NCBI RefSeq assembly: GCF_000982825.1
Contig: NZ_CP011047.1
Location: 4,030,001-4,094,000, forward strand
Length of the DNA stretch: 64,000 bases
Direction: 5' to 3'
Origin: Cronobacter sakazakii
GTDB taxonomy: Bacteria; Pseudomonadota; Gammaproteobacteria; Enterobacterales; Enterobacteriaceae
Position numbers and translations under genes: made by a program. Shown here one piece after another: positions 60,047 through 64,000 of the stretch. Within the stretch, counting starts at the first letter, position 1. Every line of letters starts with the position of its first letter. The notes beneath the pieces were generated by a model. That model had not been told where the DNA came from. It worked only from the letters and a program-made list of their open reading frames with translations, and searched no databases.

Positions 60047-61714
60047 TTACTCGCCGATTTTAGCCCAGGTATCGCGCAGGCCAACGGTGCGGTTGAACAC
60101 CAGTTTGTCACCGTTTGCATGGCGGCTGTCGAGGCAGAAATAACCTTCACGCTCAAACTGCCAGGCTTTACCCGCTTCAGCGTTTTTCAGGCCCGGCTCA
60201 GCGTAACCCTGCTTGATGACCAGCGAGTCTTTGTTGATGGTCGTGAGGAAATCTTCCGCCGCCCCCGGGTTTGGCACGCTGAACAGACGGTCATAGAGAC
60301 GAATTTCAACCGGCAGCGCATGCGCCGCGCTGACCCAGTGGATCACGCCTTTGACCTTGCGACCGTCCGCCGGATCTTTACTTAGCGTTTCGGCATCGTA
60401 GGTGCAGTAGATAGTGGTGATTTCACCCGCGTCGTCTTTCTCCACGCGCTCGGCTTTAATCACATACGCGTTGCGCAGACGCACTTCTTTACCGAGCACC
60501 AGACGCTTGTACTGCTTGTTGGCTTCTTCACGGAAATCCGCGCGATCGATCCAGATTTCGCCGCTAAACGGTACGTCGCGGTTGCCCATTTCCGGTTTGT
60601 TCGGATGGTTAGGCATCGACACCATTTCGCTGTGGCCCTGCGGGTAGTTTTCGATAACCAGTTTCACCGGATCGATAACGGCCATCGCGCGCGGCGCGTT
60701 CTCGTTGAGATCTTCGCGAATGCAGGCTTCCAGCGCCGCCATTTCCACGGTGTTATCCTGTTTGGTCACACCGATACGCTTGCAGAATTCACGGATGGAC
60801 GCGGCGGTATAACCGCGGCGGCGCAGGCCGGAAATCGTCGGCATACGCGGGTCGTCCCAGCCTTCGACGTGCTTATCGGTGACCAGCAGGTTCAGCTTAC
60901 GCTTGGACATCACCGTATATTCCAGATTCAGGCGCGAGAATTCATACTGGCGCGGGTGAACCGGAATGGTGATGTTATCCAGTACCCAGTCATACAGACG
61001 GCGGTTGTCCTGGAACTCCAGCGTACAGAGCGAATGGGTGATGCCTTCCAGCGCATCGGAGATGCAGTGGGTAAAGTCGTACATCGGGTAGATGCACCAC
61101 TTGTTGCCGGTCTGGTGATGCTCGGCGAACTTAATGCGGTACAGCACCGGGTCACGCATCACGATAAACGGCGAGGCCATATCGATTTTCGCGCGCAGGC
61201 ACGCTTTGCCCTCTTCAAACCCACCGGCACGCATTTTCTCGAACAGCGCCAGGTTTTCTTCCACGCTGCGATCGCGGAACGGGCTGTTTTTGCCAGGCGC
61301 GGTCAGCGTGCCGCGGTATTCGCGGATCTGCTCCGGCGACAGCTCGTCAACGTAGGCCAGGCCTTTGTTGATAAGCTCAACGGCGTAGTTATAAAGCTGA
61401 TCGAAATAGTCAGAGGAGTAGCGCACGTCGCCAGACCAGTGGAAACCCAGCCATTGCACGTCATTTTTAATCGACTCGACAAATTCCAGATCTTCTTTGA
61501 CCGGGTTGGTGTCGTCAAAGCGAAGGTTGCACTGGCCCTGGTAGTCCTGCGCGATGCCGAAGTTCAGGCAGATAGATTTCGCGTGGCCGATGTGCAGATA
61601 GCCATTCGGCTCCGGCGGAAAGCGGGTGCAAATCGTGGTGTGTTTTCCAGACGCCAGATCTTCATCGATAATCTGGCGAATAAAGTTAGTCGGGCGGGCT
61701 TCTGCCTCACTCAT
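60047..61714 (-). CDS. glnS: Glutamine-tRNA ligase
   Basis: Class I aminoacyl-tRNA synthetase charging tRNA-Gln, 555 aa (E. coli 554). HIGH motif in FPPEPNGYLHIGHAKSI (about 28-43) and KMSKS variant in VMSKRKLNLL (about 267). Catalytic Rossmann fold at about 1-340 and C-terminal beta-barrel anticodon domains at about 341-555. Lies between an orphan lipoprotein gene and chiP, as in the E. coli nagE-glnS-chiP order. Confidence 0.98.
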   Translation of the reverse strand: MSEAEARPTNFIRQIIDEDLASGKHTTICTRFPPEPNGYLHIGHAKSICLNFGIAQDYQGQCNLRFDDTNPVKEDLEFVESIKNDVQWLGFHWSGDVRYSSDYFDQLYNYAVELINKGLAYVDELSPEQIREYRGTLTAPGKNSPFRDRSVEENLALFEKMRAGGFEEGKACLRAKIDMASPFIVMRDPVLYRIKFAEHHQTGNKWCIYPMYDFTHCISDALEGITHSLCTLEFQDNRRLYDWVLDNITIPVHPRQYEFSRLNLEYTVMSKRKLNLLVTDKHVEGWDDPRMPTISGLRRRGYTAASIREFCKRIGVTKQDNTVEMAALEACIREDLNENAPRAMAVIDPVKLVIENYPQGHSEMVSMPNHPNKPEMGNRDVPFSGEIWIDRADFREEANKQYKRLVLGKEVRLRNAYVIKAERVEKDDAGEITTIYCTYDAETLSKDPADGRKVKGVIHWVSAAHALPVEIRLYDRLFSVPNPGAAEDFLTTINKDSLVIKQGYAEPGLKNAEAGKAWQFEREGYFCLDSRHANGDKLVFNRTVGLRDTWAKIGE

Positions 61715-61820
61715 CGCATATTCCTCAAAGCGTCAACATCGTTTAACGGCGTATGATCTTATAAGCAGAGGCGGGAAACAACCTTTAGTTACAGAAAATC
61801 CCGCCGCAGAGCACCGCATG

Positions 61821-62237
61821 TTACTGGCGGGCTTCAGCATACTGCGCCAGTCGACAACGCTCGGGCGTTCTGGCTTTGAGTAATTTGACTTGCGGCCTTA
61901 ATGACTCGAGATTCCCTTCACGCGGCAGGTAGCCCGGCGCCTCAACGCACCAGCTCCAGGAATAGATCATCGTGCCGTGAAGAAAGAAGATCATGTTTTC
62001 CCATTCCGAAACGCGCGAGACGGAAACATGGCCGTTATTATCTGCGGTGAATTTCTCCGGCAACGGGTAATAGCCCGGCGGCATGCGGTGCGTTTGCAGC
62101 CAGAACGTGGCATGAGGAATGGGCTCGCCCTGCTCGTTCTGTATATCGACGTCAAGCGCGGGCCGGTGGGTCGCGTAGCGCGGGATGCAGCCACTTAACA
62201 GCACGGCGGCGAAAAGGACAAAAATAACCTGACGCAT
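61821..62237 (-). CDS. Small lipoprotein of unknown function
   Basis: 138-aa protein with a lipoprotein signal (FAAVLLSGC, lipidated Cys17). The mature part (about 30-110) looks like a small beta-sandwich of the carboxypeptidase-regulatory or transthyretin type: DVDIQNEQGEPIPHATFWL, then TADNNGHVSVSRV and EAPGYLPREG. It has two further cysteines (SWSWCVEAP, PERCRLAQ). It is found between nagE and glnS, a slot empty in E. coli. I do not recognise a named family, and it is not ChiQ. Confidence 0.82.
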   Translation of the reverse strand: MRQVIFVLFAAVLLSGCIPRYATHRPALDVDIQNEQGEPIPHATFWLQTHRMPPGYYPLPEKFTADNNGHVSVSRVSEWENMIFFLHGTMIYSWSWCVEAPGYLPREGNLESLRPQVKLLKARTPERCRLAQYAEARQ

Positions 62238-62311
62238 CTGATTCTCCTTAATCTCAGTGACCGCTACCCTACATGGCGTTACGCGGTGCGCGCCAGCCCC
62301 AAAAAAAGGCG

Positions 62312-62343
62312 AAAAAAAACGGCGGGAGTGTTCCCCCGCCGTT
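62312..62343 (-). terminator. Rho-independent terminator after nagE
   Basis: Stem AACGGCGGG / CCCGCCGTT (9 bp) with an 8-nt loop and T8 on the minus strand, 21 bp past the nagE stop. Confidence 0.93.
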
Positions 62344-62363
62344 CAGGCATAACTCAGAAGTGA

Positions 62364-64000
62364 TTATTTGCCTTTAATTTCATACAGCGCGCTCTGGCCT
62401 GCAACCACCGCGCCCTGCGCCTGGATAACCAGACCGCCGAAATCGTCAATGTTGCTGCACACGACCGGGCTGACCATTGAGCGCGCATTGGCGTTCAGGA
62501 AGTCCAGATCAAGCTCCAGCACCGGCTGGCCCGCCGTCACCTGCGCGCCCTCTTCCACCAGGCGTTTAAAGCCCTGGCCGTTCAGCGCGACGGTATCAAT
62601 CCCCATATGCACCACGATCTCTGCGCCGTTCTCGGTTTCCAGGCAGAACGCATGGTTGGTGTTGAAGATTTTCACGATAGTCCCGGCCGCTGGTGCCACC
62701 ACCAGCTTATCGGTGGGCTTGATGGCGACGCCATCACCGACCGCTTTGCTGGCGAAGGCTTCATCCGGCACCGCATCGAGCGCGACCACTTCGCCTGTCA
62801 CCGGCGATACCAGCGCGGCGATGGTTTTTGCGTTAGCGACCGCCTGCGGCTTCACGACCGGTGCGACAGGCGCTGCGGTCTGCGCTTTTGGTGCGGAGGC
62901 ATCGACATGGCCGGTGGTTTTCATCGCGTTGGCAATTTTTTCCGCCACGAAGCCGACGATGATTTGCACGCTGGTTTTGTTAAGGCGAATCACGCCCGTC
63001 GCGCCAAGGCGCTTAGCCATCGCTTCATCCACCAGCGCGGAATCTTTCACGTTCAGACGCAGACGCGTGATGCAGGCATCGATACCCGTCAGGTTATCGG
63101 AGCCGCCCACCGCCGCGATGTACTGACGCGCAAGACCCGCTGCATCTAGATCTTTCTCATCGCTGACGTTAACGTCCACACCGTCTGCTTCGCTGCCCGC
63201 CACGGCCAGCTCACGGCCAGGCGTCATCAGGTTGAATTTAGTGATAGTAAAGCGGAACACCACGTAATAGATGACGAAGAAGACCAGACCCTGCGGAATC
63301 AGCATGTACCAGTGCGTCGCCAGCGGGTTACGGGACGACAGCACCATATCCACCAGCCCCGCGCTGAAGCCGAAACCGGCAATCCAGTGCATCGTCGCCG
63401 CGATAAATACGGAGATACCCGTCAATACCGCGTGAATGACATACAGCACCGGCGCCACGAACATAAAGGAGAATTCCAGCGGCTCGGTAATGCCGGTAAA
63501 GAACGCGGCGAAAGCGCCCGCCATCATAATCCCCAGCACTTTGGCTTTATTTTCAGGACGCGCGCAGTGGTAAATCGCCAGCGCCGCGCCCGGCAGGCCG
63601 AACATCATAATCGGGAAGAAGCCCGCCTGATAACGGCCAGTGATACCGACCACGGCTTTACCGGATTCGATAGACTGCGCGCCGCCCAGGAAATTCGGGA
63701 TATCGTTAATGCCTGCCACATCGAACCAGAATACGGAGTTCAGGGCGTGATGCAGGCCCACCGGGATCAGCAGACGGTTAAAGAATGCATAAACGCCCGC
63801 GCCGACCGAACCGAGCTTCTGGATCTGCTCGCCAAAGTCAACGAGACCGCCAAACACGACCGGCCAGATGTACATCATGATGAATGCCACAACAATCATC
63901 ACGAAAGACGTCAGAATCGGGACCAGACGGCGGCCGCTGAAGAAGGACAGCGCTTTCGGCAACTCAACAGCGCTAAAGCGGTTGTACAGTTCGGCGGCAA
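62364..64000 (-). CDS. nagE: PTS N-acetylglucosamine transporter EIICBA (partial, 5' end outside window)
   Basis: C-terminal 545 codons of NagE (E. coli 648 aa), the PTS permease that imports and phosphorylates GlcNAc. Domains in order: the later part of EIIC (up to about window residue 280, with SGKAVVGITGRYQAGFFPIMMFGLPGAA and GITEPLEFSFMFVAP), EIIB with phosphorylated Cys in LTGIDACITRLRL, and EIIA with phosphorylated His in EIVVHMGIDTVALNGQG. The reading frame runs off the right edge (ELYNRFSAVELPKALSFFSG). It feeds on GlcNAc released by the chitobiase downstream. Confidence 0.97.
   Translation of the reverse strand, partial: AAELYNRFSAVELPKALSFFSGRRLVPILTSFVMIVVAFIMMYIWPVVFGGLVDFGEQIQKLGSVGAGVYAFFNRLLIPVGLHHALNSVFWFDVAGINDIPNFLGGAQSIESGKAVVGITGRYQAGFFPIMMFGLPGAALAIYHCARPENKAKVLGIMMAGAFAAFFTGITEPLEFSFMFVAPVLYVIHAVLTGISVFIAATMHWIAGFGFSAGLVDMVLSSRNPLATHWYMLIPQGLVFFVIYYVVFRFTITKFNLMTPGRELAVAGSEADGVDVNVSDEKDLDAAGLARQYIAAVGGSDNLTGIDACITRLRLNVKDSALVDEAMAKRLGATGVIRLNKTSVQIIVGFVAEKIANAMKTTGHVDASAPKAQTAAPVAPVVKPQAVANAKTIAALVSPVTGEVVALDAVPDEAFASKAVGDGVAIKPTDKLVVAPAAGTIVKIFNTNHAFCLETENGAEIVVHMGIDTVALNGQGFKRLVEEGAQVTAGQPVLELDLDFLNANARSMVSPVVCSNIDDFGGLVIQAQGAVVAGQSALYEIKGK

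Noticed and set aside
1..64000. tRNA, rRNA, CRISPR array or prophage
   Set aside because: None seen. The gene order is the ordinary chromosomal tol-to-nag region, and the tRNA cluster next to tol-pal in E. coli would lie outside the left edge.

Overview
The window is about 64 kb of chromosome from an enterobacterium (order Enterobacterales) with high GC. Nearly every gene is a clear orthologue of the E. coli region running from tol-pal to nagE, read in the opposite direction. Codon use, the ERIC and REP-like palindromes, the mannosylglycerate (mng) genes beside cyd, and a chitobiase gene behind chiP would suit Cronobacter or a close relative. That genus call is an inference, since no 16S or marker gene is present.

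Layout, left to right. (1) 1-5.2 kb, minus strand: ybgC-tolQRAB-pal, the cell-envelope Tol-Pal machine (pal runs off the left edge), preceded by ybgE. (2) 5.0-8.4 kb, minus: cydAB-cydX-ybgE, the high-affinity cytochrome bd-I oxidase, with a conserved FNR-type site upstream of cydA. (3) 8410-9177: a complete 768-bp IS1 with a perfect 9-bp target duplication, sitting between the cyd promoter and mngB. (4) 9.3-14.8 kb: mngA-mngB (PTS uptake and hydrolysis of 2-O-mannosyl-glycerate) and the divergent GntR regulator mngR. (5) 14.8-26.7 kb: sdhCDAB-sucABCD on the minus strand, ending in a 3' UTR that should yield the SdhX sRNA, and gltA on the plus strand. Together these form a TCA-cycle block with a shared divergent promoter region. 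(6) 26.7-36.8 kb: nei, then an accessory module not found at this site in E. coli (DUF2891, DUF979 and DUF969 membrane proteins plus a divergent winged-helix regulator). It lies next to pxpABC (5-oxoprolinase), ybgI, phrB and a long YbgA with an added TudS/DUF523 domain. (7) 36.9-45.2 kb: ybfA and the divergent kdpFABC-kdpDE potassium system. (8) 45.5-49.4 kb: the ornithine-responsive leader peptide speFL, then speF-potE (ornithine decarboxylase and ornithine/putrescine antiporter). (9) 49.5-55.5 kb: pgm and seqA (minus), ybfF, ybfE, fldA, a uof-like leader ORF and fur (plus), and an IprA-like regulator. (10) 55.5-64 kb, minus: the end of nagE, an orphan lipoprotein, glnS, chiP and a periplasmic chitobiase. 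This chito-oligosaccharide uptake block carries twin NagC-type operators, a CRP-like site and an exact ChiX sRNA pairing site over the chiP ribosome-binding site.

Functionally the window is mostly core metabolism: TCA cycle, respiration, potassium, iron, polyamine and envelope functions. Three patches look accessory: the IS1, the DUF2891/979/969 module beside pxpABC, and the chiP-chb arrangement. Several very small genes are present: cydX, kdpF, speFL and a uof-like ORF. No tRNA, rRNA or CRISPR array was seen. The least understood locus is the DUF2891-DUF979-DUF969-regulator module, which I infer to be a 5-oxoproline (pyroglutamate) or related uptake and use system.
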